A stretch of 11,292 nt of DNA from an uncultured Lachnospiraceae bacterium (GTDB lineage Bacteria; Bacillota; Clostridia; Lachnospirales; Lachnospiraceae): positions 1 to 11,292 of the forward strand of contig CAJTOV010000123.1 in NCBI GenBank assembly GCA_910577765.1, written 5' to 3'. The position numbers and the translations under genes are program-made. Shown here piece after piece: positions 1 to 6,801 of this stretch. A model generated the notes under the pieces. It searched no databases, had not been told where the DNA came from, and saw nothing but the letters and a program-made list of their open reading frames with translations. How positions within the stretch are numbered: position 1 is the first letter of the stretch; each line of letters begins with the position of its first letter.

Positions 1-53
1 AGCCAGCTTGACGTCTGTTTTCGTCCAGTTTTCCCCGCCCCGTGAACTGTAAC
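1..53 (+). repeat. Partial copy A of a hairpin-forming intergenic repeat
   Basis: The window opens inside a repeat that ends with GTGAACTGTAAC. Positions 1-47 match the reverse complement of 6541-6587 with 43 of 47 bases identical, counted by eye. The copy is cut by the window edge, so its full length is unknown. It lies just upstream of the cyclase promoter. No ORF is plausible in it. Confidence 0.8.
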
Positions 54-106
54 CATTAAACTATATAATACCCTAAAAATTTTTTCACGTCAATGGAAAA
101 AAACGC

Positions 107-135
107 TTGACCGGTATACTGGTATACAGTATAAT
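107..135 (+). promoter_or_regulatory. Sigma-70-type promoter of the cyclase gene with tandem GTATAC operator boxes
   Basis: The -35 box TTGACC (107-112) is followed after exactly 17 bp by a perfect -10 box TATAAT (130-135), so transcription should start near 142. The spacer holds two copies of GGTATAC at 113-119 and 121-127, repeated with an 8-bp period. Each forms an imperfect palindrome around GTATAC. That core resembles operators of FadR-type GntR regulators (the UxuR/ExuR class has TTGGTATACCAA). Two FCD-type regulators are encoded in this window. Binding here would block the promoter directly. The promoter is read from sequence; which regulator binds is inference. Confidence 0.8.
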
Positions 136-178
136 AGAGTCACAAGTCATCAAATATAATATTCAGGAGGTATTTGAA

Positions 179-871
179 ATGAGTGTAGTTTACCAGTTAG
201 GCAATCTGAGAATCGTTGATCTGACCAAGGTTCTGGACCCGGAGACAGAGAGCAGACGCTGCCGTCTGATCCGCTACAATACCGGCGGCCCGATTCCGGA
301 TTTCCACACCGCCCTGGATCTGACCAGCCATCTGGGAACCCACTGTGAGTGCCCGTATCATCACGATGACAACTGGCCCAGCGTGGCGGATCTTCCGCTG
401 ACCACATTCCTGGGCAGAGCCATCTACGTGGACTTAAAGGATACGGTGGCTGAGTGCGGACACATTACGGCAGCCGATCTTGACCGCGCAACGGCCGGCC
501 TGATCCAGGAAGGCGACATCGTCATCGTGGATTCCTCCTACAAGATTCCGCCTTTCACTCCCATGACCAACACCGAGGCTGACAAGCGTCTGCGTGTAGG
601 CAAGGAAAGCGCCGAGTGGTTCCGTGACCACAAGGTGAAATGCGTGGGCTTCGGCGACGGTGTTTCCATCGAGAGCAACAATGACGATGTGAAGCCCTTC
701 CATGATATCCTCATGGCTGAGAACATCGTATTCCTGGAGGTTCTGAAGAATCTGGAGGAGCTGAACTCCAACGTGTTCTTCATGTCCTACAGCCCCCTTC
801 CCATCAAGGGCGCCGATTCCTGCCCGGTACGCGCCTATGCCATTGAAGGACTGGCCGAGTTCTCCAAGTAA
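179..871 (+). CDS. Cyclase family protein (kynurenine formamidase / isatin hydrolase superfamily)
   Basis: A 230-residue metal-dependent hydrolase of the cyclase family, whose characterised members open amide or lactone-like bonds (N-formylkynurenine, isatin). The metal-binding signature is at residues 51-61, HLGTHCECPYH, fitting HxGTHxDxPxH except that Asp is replaced by Glu57. The conserved C-terminal half is present: FHDIL (174-178), FLE (185-187) and a PLPIKGADSCPVRAYA block near 207-222. Family length is usually 200-260 residues. I chose the ATG at 179 because AGGAGG lies about 8 bases upstream; the longer reading from 107 would start in the -35 box. It is first in a likely two-gene unit with the ketopantoate-reductase-like gene. 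Cytoplasmic; the substrate cannot be named from sequence. Confidence 0.9.
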   Translation: MSVVYQLGNLRIVDLTKVLDPETESRRCRLIRYNTGGPIPDFHTALDLTSHLGTHCECPYHHDDNWPSVADLPLTTFLGRAIYVDLKDTVAECGHITAADLDRATAGLIQEGDIVIVDSSYKIPPFTPMTNTEADKRLRVGKESAEWFRDHKVKCVGFGDGVSIESNNDDVKPFHDILMAENIVFLEVLKNLEELNSNVFFMSYSPLPIKGADSCPVRAYAIEGLAEFSK

Positions 872-889
872 ACCTTGTAAGACTACCCT

Positions 890-915
890 GCGGTTTCCCG
901 TTTCCGGGAAACCGC
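890..915 (+). other. Perfect intercistronic hairpin between cyclase and reductase genes
   Basis: An 11-bp perfect stem (890-900 with 905-915, GCGGTTTCCCG and its complement) closes a 4-base loop TTTC. It starts 18 bases after the cyclase stop. Only TTATCC follows, so the T-tract of an intrinsic terminator is missing. A partial terminator or a 3'-end stabiliser that lowers expression of the second gene fits better. Confidence 0.7.
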
Positions 916-945
916 TTATCCTTGCAGAGAGAAAGGAATGACCAT

Positions 946-1860
946 ATGAGAATCGCAGTGATCGGCGCCGGAGCCATGGGCTCCATCTACGGCGGCCATT
1001 TATCCATGCATAATGATGTATGGCTGGTGGATACCAACCAGGCAGTGGTGGACCAGATCCGCCAGAACGGACTGATCCTCCAGGAGGACGGGAAGGATGT
1101 GGTGTACCATCCCACAGCCGTTACCTCCACGGAAGGAGTGGAACCGGTGGATCTGGTGATCCTGTTTGTCAAAGCCCTGTTCTCCAAAGCGGCTTTAAGC
1201 GGCAACAGGGGCATCATCGGCCCGGATACCTACCTGCTGACCCTGCAGAACGGCTCCGGCCATGAGGATATCCTCTCGGAGTTCGCCCCGGAGGACCACA
1301 TTATCATCGGTACAACGGAAGACAACGGCGCGGTCCTGGCTCCCGGCCATGTACGTCATGGCGGCAGCGGCAAGACCAACATCGGCATGCTGACCGAAGA
1401 CAAAGGCGGCTTCCTCCCCAAATTAAAAGATTGTCTGGATGCCTGCGGCTTCCAGGGATACATCCACGGGAATATCCAGCAGCTGATCTGGAACAAACTG
1501 TTCACCAATGTGTCCTTAAGCGCTGTTACCGGCGTACTCCAGGTGCCCATGGGCTTCATCGCCGGCAATGAGCATGCATGGAACCTTACAAAACAGCTGA
1601 TCCATGAGGCTGTGGCCGTGGCCCATGGACTGGGGCTGGAGGCGGATGAGGCGGAGATCACCGAGAAGGTCCGCCAGACCTCCTTAGGCTCCCCGGAAGG
1701 GATTACCTCCATCTGCGCGGACCTGCGGGACGGGCGCAGGACCGAGGTCAACACCATCAGCGGTTCCGTAGTCCGGGCTTCCAGAAAATGCGGCGTACCT
1801 GCACCTGCCCATGAGATGATCGTGGAGCTGGTACATGCCATGGAAGAACGCAAAAAATAG
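946..1860 (+). CDS. Ketopantoate reductase-like NAD(P)H dehydrogenase (ApbA/PanE family)
   Basis: A 304-residue two-domain dehydrogenase. The N-terminal Rossmann domain begins MRIAVIGAGAMG (GxGxxG at 7-12), followed by FVKA (74-77) and LQNG (100-103). The C-terminal 6-phosphogluconate-dehydrogenase-like domain holds the likely catalytic Lys184 in IWNKLFTN with Asn188, and the DLRDGRRTEVNTISG block (259-273) whose Glu267 matches a substrate/catalytic Glu of PanE. Length matches PanE. The ATG at 946 has AAAGGA 8 bases upstream; a TTG at 922 is less likely. Because it follows a cyclase and faces a catabolic operon, it more likely reduces another 2-oxo acid than ketopantoate. Family assignment is firm; the substrate is inference. 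Confidence 0.9.
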   Translation: MRIAVIGAGAMGSIYGGHLSMHNDVWLVDTNQAVVDQIRQNGLILQEDGKDVVYHPTAVTSTEGVEPVDLVILFVKALFSKAALSGNRGIIGPDTYLLTLQNGSGHEDILSEFAPEDHIIIGTTEDNGAVLAPGHVRHGGSGKTNIGMLTEDKGGFLPKLKDCLDACGFQGYIHGNIQQLIWNKLFTNVSLSAVTGVLQVPMGFIAGNEHAWNLTKQLIHEAVAVAHGLGLEADEAEITEKVRQTSLGSPEGITSICADLRDGRRTEVNTISGSVVRASRKCGVPAPAHEMIVELVHAMEERKK

Positions 1861-1884
1861 AAGAACGCAAAAATAAAGAATCAA

Positions 1885-1909
1885 AAAAGGCGCCGCACAG
1901 GCGCCTTTT
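1885..1909. terminator. Bidirectional intrinsic terminator between convergent genes
   Basis: AAAAGGCGCC (1885-1894) pairs perfectly with GGCGCCTTTT (1900-1909) around the loop GCACA. An A-run precedes and a T-run follows, so it works in both directions. It should end the plus-strand cyclase/reductase transcript and the minus-strand operon, whose last stop codon is at 1919-1921. Confidence 0.92.
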
Positions 1910-1918
1910 ATATGGGGC

Positions 1919-2371
1919 TTACACAGCCACCTTCACCACAACCTTCTTGACCGGTTCCGGGCCGTCTGCCTGGATTCTGGGCTTGTGGGCATCCTCCGGT
2001 GCCACCACAATCAGATCCCCTGCTTCCAGAAGAACCCTGCCGCTAAGGGCCGGCTCCTCATAGAAGATCAGATCATTGGCCTCATCCCGGGTCTTGACCA
2101 CCAGGCCTTCCCGTTTGCAGACACCGAACTGCTCCTTGCCGGACACCACATACTGGATATCAAAGAATTTCTCGTGGGTCTCAAAGGAACCTTCCTCCCA
2201 CTGGATGGAGGTATACTCCTGGATATTGGCGATAACCGTATCCCCCAGCACCGGATAGCTTCCTGCGGGAAGGGCGGCAATGTCCGTCTCCTCCAGCCAC
2301 TTGTAAGCAGCCAGGAACTTGTCCTCCAGATAGTTGTACTTTTGGGCAATGCCCACATTAGAAAAAAACAT
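1919..2371 (-). CDS. YhcH/YjgK/YiaL family protein (putative sugar-acid anomerase or isomerase)
   Basis: A 150-residue single-domain cupin-like protein. Family hallmarks are HEKFFDIQYVVSGKE (residues 66-80, with H66, D71 and E80) and VAPEDAHKPRI (123-133, with H129), which supply the putative metal-site histidines and acids. Members include YiaL of the E. coli diketogulonate operon, YhcH/NanQ of sialic-acid catabolism and EbgC, usually 150-155 residues. I chose the ATG at 2371 because AAAGGAGAA lies 6 bases upstream; a reading extended to 2422 adds 17 unlike residues. It is the last gene of the minus-strand array, 101 bases after the YiaK-like gene, with no convincing terminator between them. 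It may interconvert anomers or cyclic/open forms of a sugar acid. The exact reaction is unknown. Confidence 0.9.
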   Translation of the reverse strand: MFFSNVGIAQKYNYLEDKFLAAYKWLEETDIAALPAGSYPVLGDTVIANIQEYTSIQWEEGSFETHEKFFDIQYVVSGKEQFGVCKREGLVVKTRDEANDLIFYEEPALSGRVLLEAGDLIVVAPEDAHKPRIQADGPEPVKKVVVKVAV

Positions 2372-2472
2372 GGTAAATTCTCCTTTCTTTCCGTCGTCTG
2401 ACTTTCCTTTATAAGCCTTCAAAACCCTTACTGGCTGTTACCTGCGGGATTCTCTCCCCGGACCAGACGGTC

Positions 2473-3522
2473 TTAAAAACTGGCTATGTCCTTCACGTCC
2501 AGATTCCCTTCGGCAATGGAGCAGATCTGGCTCCAGATGGTCTCGTCCACTGCCACCCCTTCCTTCATGCTGCGGGCCCGGGTAACCTTGGTGCGCTCTC
2601 CCGGACAAGTGACCTTTCCCCCTTCCCGGTCCGGGTGGGTGGCGTCGGCTGCCGCCACACGGCGGTTTAACTTGGCCTGGACTTCCTCCCTGGTGGCAAA
2701 CAGGTAGGGGTTGAAAGCAATGAAGATCTGGCAGGAACCGCCGCAGCTTCCCCTCAGGGCCGCATTCTGGTCGATTCCCGTGTTGCCGTTGGCTAAAACC
2801 GCTGCCATCAGATCCAGGCAGATGGCCATACCGCTGCCCTTCCAGTAGCCTGTAGGCAGAATCCGCATGGTCTCCTCAATGGCCCCCGGATCGGAAGTCA
2901 GGTTCCCGTCCTTGTCAAAGCCTCCGGGATAGGGAAGCTTCTTTCCGGCCAGGCGGTACACTCCCAGCTTGCCGTATGCGTACTGGCTCATGGCCATGTC
3001 CAGGACGATCTCCCCGTCCTCCCTGGGGACTGCCATACAGATAGGGTTATTGCCTACGCCCATCTGGTCGCTGCCCCACATGGGCATACAGCTTTCGCCG
3101 TTGATCCAGCTGATTCCCACAAAGCCGGCCTCTGCCATCCTCCAGGCATAGGTGCCGCCCCGCATCCAGTGGGTGGTGTTGCGCAAAGCCACACAGCCGA
3201 TTCCATGTTCCTTTGCCAGCTCCATGGCCCGGTCTGTGGCAAACAGCGCATTGATGATGCCGATGCCCATCTGTCCGTCATAGTTCTCCACTGCGCCAAA
3301 GCCGCCTGCCTTTACAGGTCTTCCCTCCAGATTGATCCAGCCCTTTTGGATGTATTCCACAAAACGGGGAATCCTGTTTAATCCGTGGCTCTCCACGCCG
3401 TCGGCGCTGGACTGGGTATGGATGGCGGCGCAGGTCTCTGCCTGTTCCTGGGAAAGCCCTGCGCAAAGCAATGCCTTCTTTACCGTCTCCTTTACCGTAT
3501 CAAACGGGACACGTATACTCAT
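2473..3522 (-). CDS. YiaK-like 2,3-diketo-L-gulonate reductase homologue (Ldh/malate-lactate dehydrogenase-2 family)
   Basis: A 349-residue NAD(P)H-dependent reductase of the Ldh_2 fold, which also contains YlbC, ureidoglycolate dehydrogenase AllD and delta-1-piperideine-2-carboxylate reductase. Motifs resemble E. coli YiaK most, compared from memory: SHGLNRIPRF (45-54, with likely catalytic His46), RNTTHWMRGGTY (114-125), DMAMSQYAYGKL (175-186) and ILPTGYWKGSGM (221-232). The ATG at 3522 has a GGAGG site upstream. The YiaL-family gene follows it, as in E. coli yiaK-yiaL. It likely reduces a 2-oxo sugar acid. Assignment to diketogulonate itself is plausible but unproved, because the other yia/sgb catabolic genes are absent. 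Confidence 0.88.
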   Translation of the reverse strand: MSIRVPFDTVKETVKKALLCAGLSQEQAETCAAIHTQSSADGVESHGLNRIPRFVEYIQKGWINLEGRPVKAGGFGAVENYDGQMGIGIINALFATDRAMELAKEHGIGCVALRNTTHWMRGGTYAWRMAEAGFVGISWINGESCMPMWGSDQMGVGNNPICMAVPREDGEIVLDMAMSQYAYGKLGVYRLAGKKLPYPGGFDKDGNLTSDPGAIEETMRILPTGYWKGSGMAICLDLMAAVLANGNTGIDQNAALRGSCGGSCQIFIAFNPYLFATREEVQAKLNRRVAAADATHPDREGGKVTCPGERTKVTRARSMKEGVAVDETIWSQICSIAEGNLDVKDIASF

Positions 3523-3558
3523 GGTACGTTTCCTCCACTTTTTCTACCATTTTTTACT

Positions 3559-3587
3559 ATTATATATGGTTTTATAAAGAAGCACAA
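3559..3587 (-). promoter_or_regulatory. Candidate internal promoter before the YiaK-like gene
   Basis: On the minus strand TTGTGC (3582-3587) precedes a perfect TATAAT (3559-3564) by 17 bases. The -10 box is good and AT-rich; the -35 box matches only TTG. It overlaps the end of the metallopeptidase-like gene and could give the reductase and YiaL-type genes extra transcription. Confidence 0.4.
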
Positions 3588-4354
3588 GGCTCTCTTCCTG
3601 CAAACTGCATCATCTCTTCATAAAGCCCGCTGGCCTCCTCCGGGGAGTAGCCGTACACCAGGAACACGTCCATCACATAAGGCGCGTAAGGAATCCCCAC
3701 CAGCTTCTGGGCAAAAGCCATGGCGGCAATCTCTCCCAGGATCATGATCCCGGAATCATTGTGCAGAGGTCCCAGGGACCACAGGCGGATCTGGTGGGTT
3801 CTGGTAAAAATCTCCTTTTTCCGGGTCTCTTCCACATAGTGGAACAGTTCATGGGCCAGCAGAAGGCTTGTAATATTCAGCTTCTCCGTCAGCACCTGGC
3901 CCACCTGGGGACTTAAGAAGTACTTGCGGACCCGGTCCACCGCATCCATGTAGATACGGATCTGGTCCGGTTCCCTGAACTCGGCAAAGAGCACCCGGTC
4001 TGTCTTCTCCGGAAATGCAGGATAGGTGACCTGCATCCCAAAAGCCTGGGCCAGCTCCTCCGGGGTCTCACAGCCATACTCCTTCCGGACCCGGTCCGCA
4101 TATTCGTAGCCGCAGGCAATGGACTGTTCCATCCAGCTTCTGCGCTGGGAATCCTGGAACCTGCCGTTAAGAGGCTCCCTGGAAAACGCGTAGGAATACC
4201 AGTCCGCAAAGGGAATATCCGTTAAGTCCTTTAACATGGTCTCTAAGGGACGCAAAGGGAAATGGGGCCGCTCATAACGGGTGGCCCCCTGCTTTCCAAA
4301 CAGTCCCCGGGCAATGGGCTTTAAGAGCTCTTTCCATTCTTCCCTTGTTTTCAT
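3572..4354 (-). CDS. Uncharacterised HEXXH metallopeptidase-like protein (ImmA/IrrE-like core)
   Basis: A 260-residue soluble protein I cannot assign to a named family. The central segment LLLAHELFHYVEE (164-176) contains a zinc-binding HEXXH motif (H168, E169, H172). GEIAAMAFAQKL (207-218) supplies a possible third ligand, Glu208. Before the motif come a helix-turn segment ending in AFGMQVTYPAFP (104-115) and a strand-like QIRIYMD (131-137). This order resembles ImmA/IrrE (M78) peptidases, which read ..lGi.v.. then HElgH then E..A..FA. No signal peptide or membrane segment is visible. It sits 22 bases downstream of the hydantoinase-A gene with a weak ribosome binding site, suggesting translational coupling. 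It could process or regulate a cluster protein or be a divergent hydrolase on the small-molecule substrate. Zinc site: fairly sure. Function: unknown. Confidence 0.7.
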   Translation of the reverse strand: MKTREEWKELLKPIARGLFGKQGATRYERPHFPLRPLETMLKDLTDIPFADWYSYAFSREPLNGRFQDSQRRSWMEQSIACGYEYADRVRKEYGCETPEELAQAFGMQVTYPAFPEKTDRVLFAEFREPDQIRIYMDAVDRVRKYFLSPQVGQVLTEKLNITSLLLAHELFHYVEETRKKEIFTRTHQIRLWSLGPLHNDSGIMILGEIAAMAFAQKLVGIPYAPYVMDVFLVYGYSPEEASGLYEEMMQFAGREPCASL

Positions 4355-4376
4355 AGGCTAATATCCGTCATTTCCG

Positions 4377-6509
4377 TCAGATATCGGAAATGGCAGCTAC
4401 CACCACGATCTCCTCGTCCGGTTCCCGGTCTCCGATATCCAGATCCATCAGAAGGAAGATCTGCTCCAGATCCACGGCGCTGTAATCGCCTACACGGGGA
4501 CCGAAACACACGAAGTAGTCAGGCCGCAGAACCGTATCGGTCTTGAACACGGCTCCGTCCTTCCACAGCTCTTCCACCACTTCCTGGTACTCGCTGACCT
4601 TGCACTTGCGGACCATGGCATTGGAGCACTGGACCTTGATAAAGCCCTTCATGTCCACGATGCGGACCGGCTCCTTGCCGTCCCGTTTTCCCTGGTAGAT
4701 ATAGAACTTTCCGGTCTGCTCTGCCAGATGAATGTCCGATACCTTGGGGCCGAAATCCTGGGTAGCCAGCTCCAGGGCCTCTGCCTCGTCGCACTCTTTC
4801 AGAAGGTCCGTGGTCTTGACCTCCGTGGAGCCGGTGGCAATGGCCGTCACCTTGCCGGTCTGGCTGTCGATCTCAATATGTACCTCCACCGTATCCGGGG
4901 ATGCACCGGAACCGATGGCCGCGTCGGCCGCCTCTTTCTTCAGCTCCCGGATGTCCTCCTGGGACGGGTTGGGAATCACACGCTCCACCACGTCACGGAC
5001 CATGGAAAGGGCCACGCCGATGGAGGAAATCACCTCTGCGTTCTCCGGAATGCTGTACTGGAGTCCCATCTTGCCTGCACAGTAGGGAACCAGGGATGCG
5101 GCTCCGCCGCCGCAGCCTACCAGCTTCATGCTGTCATGATCCAGCTGGTACTTGTCGGCCAGGGCATTGATACAGGCATTGACCTTCTCAAAATCCTTAT
5201 CCAGAATCTGTGTAGCCAGGGCTTCCACGGTGATGCCCAGCTTGTCGGCAACCGGCTGCATGGCTTTGCGGGCCGCGTTTGCATTGCCGTGGGCAAAGTA
5301 TTTCTCGTCAATCAGGCCCAGAACGTTGGCCGCGTCGGTATTGGTAAAGCAGATCTTCTTGCCGCTCTTTAACCGGATCACCACATAGTCTGCCGGATCG
5401 CCGGGCTTGGGGCTGACCATCTCAATCTGCGGGTCCACAATCTCCTCCTCCGGGGTAAAGCAGGCGTACTCACACCCTGCAATATGGGCGGAACGGGGAC
5501 CTACGTCCACCACTTCCTTGTCGTTGATACGGACCATGGAACCGCCTGCACAGCCCAGAATCCGTACATCCAGGGAGCTGATATAGGTATCATGGCCGCC
5601 GATCTGGGCGTAGTCTACGCCGGGACGTCCGTTCTTGATAACACCGATGTTGGTGGTGGTTCCGCCTACCTCAAAGTAGATGGCATTGGAGGCACGCAGG
5701 TACATAAGGGAACCCATAACGGAAGCCGCCGGGCCGGAAAGGGCTGTAAGGATGGGACGCTTGCGCATCTCGTTGATCTCCATGACACCGCCGTCGCCGC
5801 GCATGATCATCAGGGGCACGGTGACTCCGGCCGCACGCACGGAAGACTCGGTAGCATTGGCCGTGGCCATCATCTTGGGCACGATGGATGCATTGATGGC
5901 TGCGGTACGGGTGCGGCGGGTCAGGCCGTACAGCTTGGTAATGTCAGAAGCCATGGATACGGGAATCCCCTTCTTCTCGGCACAGTCATGGATCAGAAGC
6001 TCCTCATCCATGCTGTCCACACCGAAGGCCATGGAGGCCACGATCACCTGGGCGCCCTGGGCCAGAAGATCGTCGATATTCTTGTTGATCACTTCTTCCG
6101 TAAGCATTTTCTTCTTAATAAAAGTGTTGTAGACCTTGATCATCCGGCCTACCTTCTCGTCCAGCACAATATCCTTTAATGCCAGCTGGCCTTTGGCCAG
6201 AAAGCCCTCCAGGCCGCCGCCTGCCACACCTACCACACCTACGTTGGCCACGTCGCCCTCGATGAATGCATTGGTAGCCTGGGTGGTGGAATGGGCCACG
6301 AACACTACATCCTCCGGAGAAATGCCGTTCTCCCGCATACAGTTCTGGAAACTCTGTACCACGCCTGCCGCCACTCCGTCCTTGTGGTCATGGGTGGTCT
6401 TTACCTCGTTCTTGCCGATGATCTCATGGGTCTCATTGTCCATGGCAACACATTTGGTATAGGTGCCTCCTACGTCAATTCCCATACGAACCGATCTATG
6501 CTCTGCCAT
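4377..6509 (-). CDS. Hydantoinase/oxoprolinase family ATPase, HydA-type subunit without HydB
   Basis: A 710-residue cytoplasmic protein with an N-terminal hydantoinase A domain and an ASKHA-type ATP-binding core. It shows GIDVGGTYTK (10-19), HSTTQATNAFIEGD (73-86), RGDGGV (237-242), SGPAASV (258-264), EVGGTTTNIGV (280-290) and GCGGGAASLV (465-474). Relatives (HyuA, 5-oxoprolinase, acetone carboxylase beta chain) use ATP to activate a carbonyl or amide for ring opening or carboxylation. Two points are odd. The usual DxGGTSxD metal/nucleotide motif reads EVGGTTTN. The HydB subunit normally encoded next door is missing. Residues from about 515 on form an extra C-terminal region I do not recognise. 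The ATG at 6509 has AAAGGAAA upstream. Family is certain; the substrate is unknown, and an acetone-carboxylase-like role lacks its partner subunits here. Confidence 0.88.
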   Translation of the reverse strand: MAEHRSVRMGIDVGGTYTKCVAMDNETHEIIGKNEVKTTHDHKDGVAAGVVQSFQNCMRENGISPEDVVFVAHSTTQATNAFIEGDVANVGVVGVAGGGLEGFLAKGQLALKDIVLDEKVGRMIKVYNTFIKKKMLTEEVINKNIDDLLAQGAQVIVASMAFGVDSMDEELLIHDCAEKKGIPVSMASDITKLYGLTRRTRTAAINASIVPKMMATANATESSVRAAGVTVPLMIMRGDGGVMEINEMRKRPILTALSGPAASVMGSLMYLRASNAIYFEVGGTTTNIGVIKNGRPGVDYAQIGGHDTYISSLDVRILGCAGGSMVRINDKEVVDVGPRSAHIAGCEYACFTPEEEIVDPQIEMVSPKPGDPADYVVIRLKSGKKICFTNTDAANVLGLIDEKYFAHGNANAARKAMQPVADKLGITVEALATQILDKDFEKVNACINALADKYQLDHDSMKLVGCGGGAASLVPYCAGKMGLQYSIPENAEVISSIGVALSMVRDVVERVIPNPSQEDIRELKKEAADAAIGSGASPDTVEVHIEIDSQTGKVTAIATGSTEVKTTDLLKECDEAEALELATQDFGPKVSDIHLAEQTGKFYIYQGKRDGKEPVRIVDMKGFIKVQCSNAMVRKCKVSEYQEVVEELWKDGAVFKTDTVLRPDYFVCFGPRVGDYSAVDLEQIFLLMDLDIGDREPDEEIVVVAAISDI

Positions 6510-6540
6510 TCTGTCATTTTCCTTTCCATGTTTATTATTG

Positions 6541-6683
6541 GTTCACTGGGCGGGGAAAACCGGACGAAAACAGACATCAAGCCGGCTTGTAAGACTGTTT
6601 TTGTCCAGTTTTCCACATCGGGCGGACGCCCGATGTTTCTTGTGCGGCACAGCCGGACAAGAAGATGCCCCATGAATAGTAAC
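6541..6683 (-). repeat. Longest copy (B) of the hairpin-forming intergenic repeat
   Basis: Read on the minus strand it starts GTTACTATTCA (end at 6683), continues GGGGCATCTTCTTG and ends GTGAAC (6541). Three hairpins are visible. An imperfect one spans about 6636-6664 around TTCTTGT-CGGC and its complement. A perfect 9-bp one lies at 6615-6623 with 6628-6636 and loop GGAC. A long interrupted one spans 6554-6614, with a CAAGCCGGCTTG palindrome at its tip. The 6541 end diverges from the GTTACAG terminus seen in copies A and C. It fills most of the gap between permease and hydantoinase genes and must be transcribed if they form one operon. Confidence 0.8.
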
Positions 6684-6716
6684 TGTTATTTTTACTTTAC
6701 TGCTATAATGCAGCAG

Positions 6717-6744
6717 GCCAGAGCCAGGACTTCCTGACTCTGGC
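6717..6744 (-). other. Stem-loop downstream of the permease gene
   Basis: GCCAGAG and CAGG pair with CCTG and CTCTGGC around a four-base loop. The single internal mismatch is C/A in plus-strand RNA but a U-G wobble in minus-strand RNA, so the minus-strand transcript folds better. No T-tract follows. It may slow or partly terminate transcription between permease and hydantoinase genes, or protect the permease mRNA end. The surrounding 6745-6800 is GC-rich (CCGG-containing) without an ORF. Confidence 0.55.
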
Positions 6745-6801
6745 TGCTCTCCGGGCCGGCCGCCCCGGTCACCGGAACGGCTGCCTCTTATGATACATCA
6801 T

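Noticed and set aside
107..178. Longer reading of the cyclase gene from ATG at 107
   Set aside because: It begins inside the -35 box and passes through the -10 box; the ATG at 179 has an AGGAGG site and fits family length.
3572..4354. Toxin-antitoxin or phage-repressor-cleaving role for the ImmA/IrrE-like protein
   Set aside because: There is no adjacent Xre-type helix-turn-helix repressor, phage gene or integrase, so nothing supports that specific role here.
5484..6179. Long antisense ORF over the hydantoinase gene (231 codons, His/Gly-rich)
   Set aside because: It is a shadow of a GC-rich gene on the other strand; the His/Gly-rich composition reflects the complement of the sense codons.
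6470..6673. Minus-strand ORF of 67 codons over repeat copy B
   Set aside because: It is read-through of the palindromic repeat and overlaps the hydantoinase start; there is no domain and no ribosome binding site.
6681..6709. Plus-strand promoter suggested by TATAAT at 6704-6709
   Set aside because: No -35 box at suitable spacing and no plus-strand gene follows.
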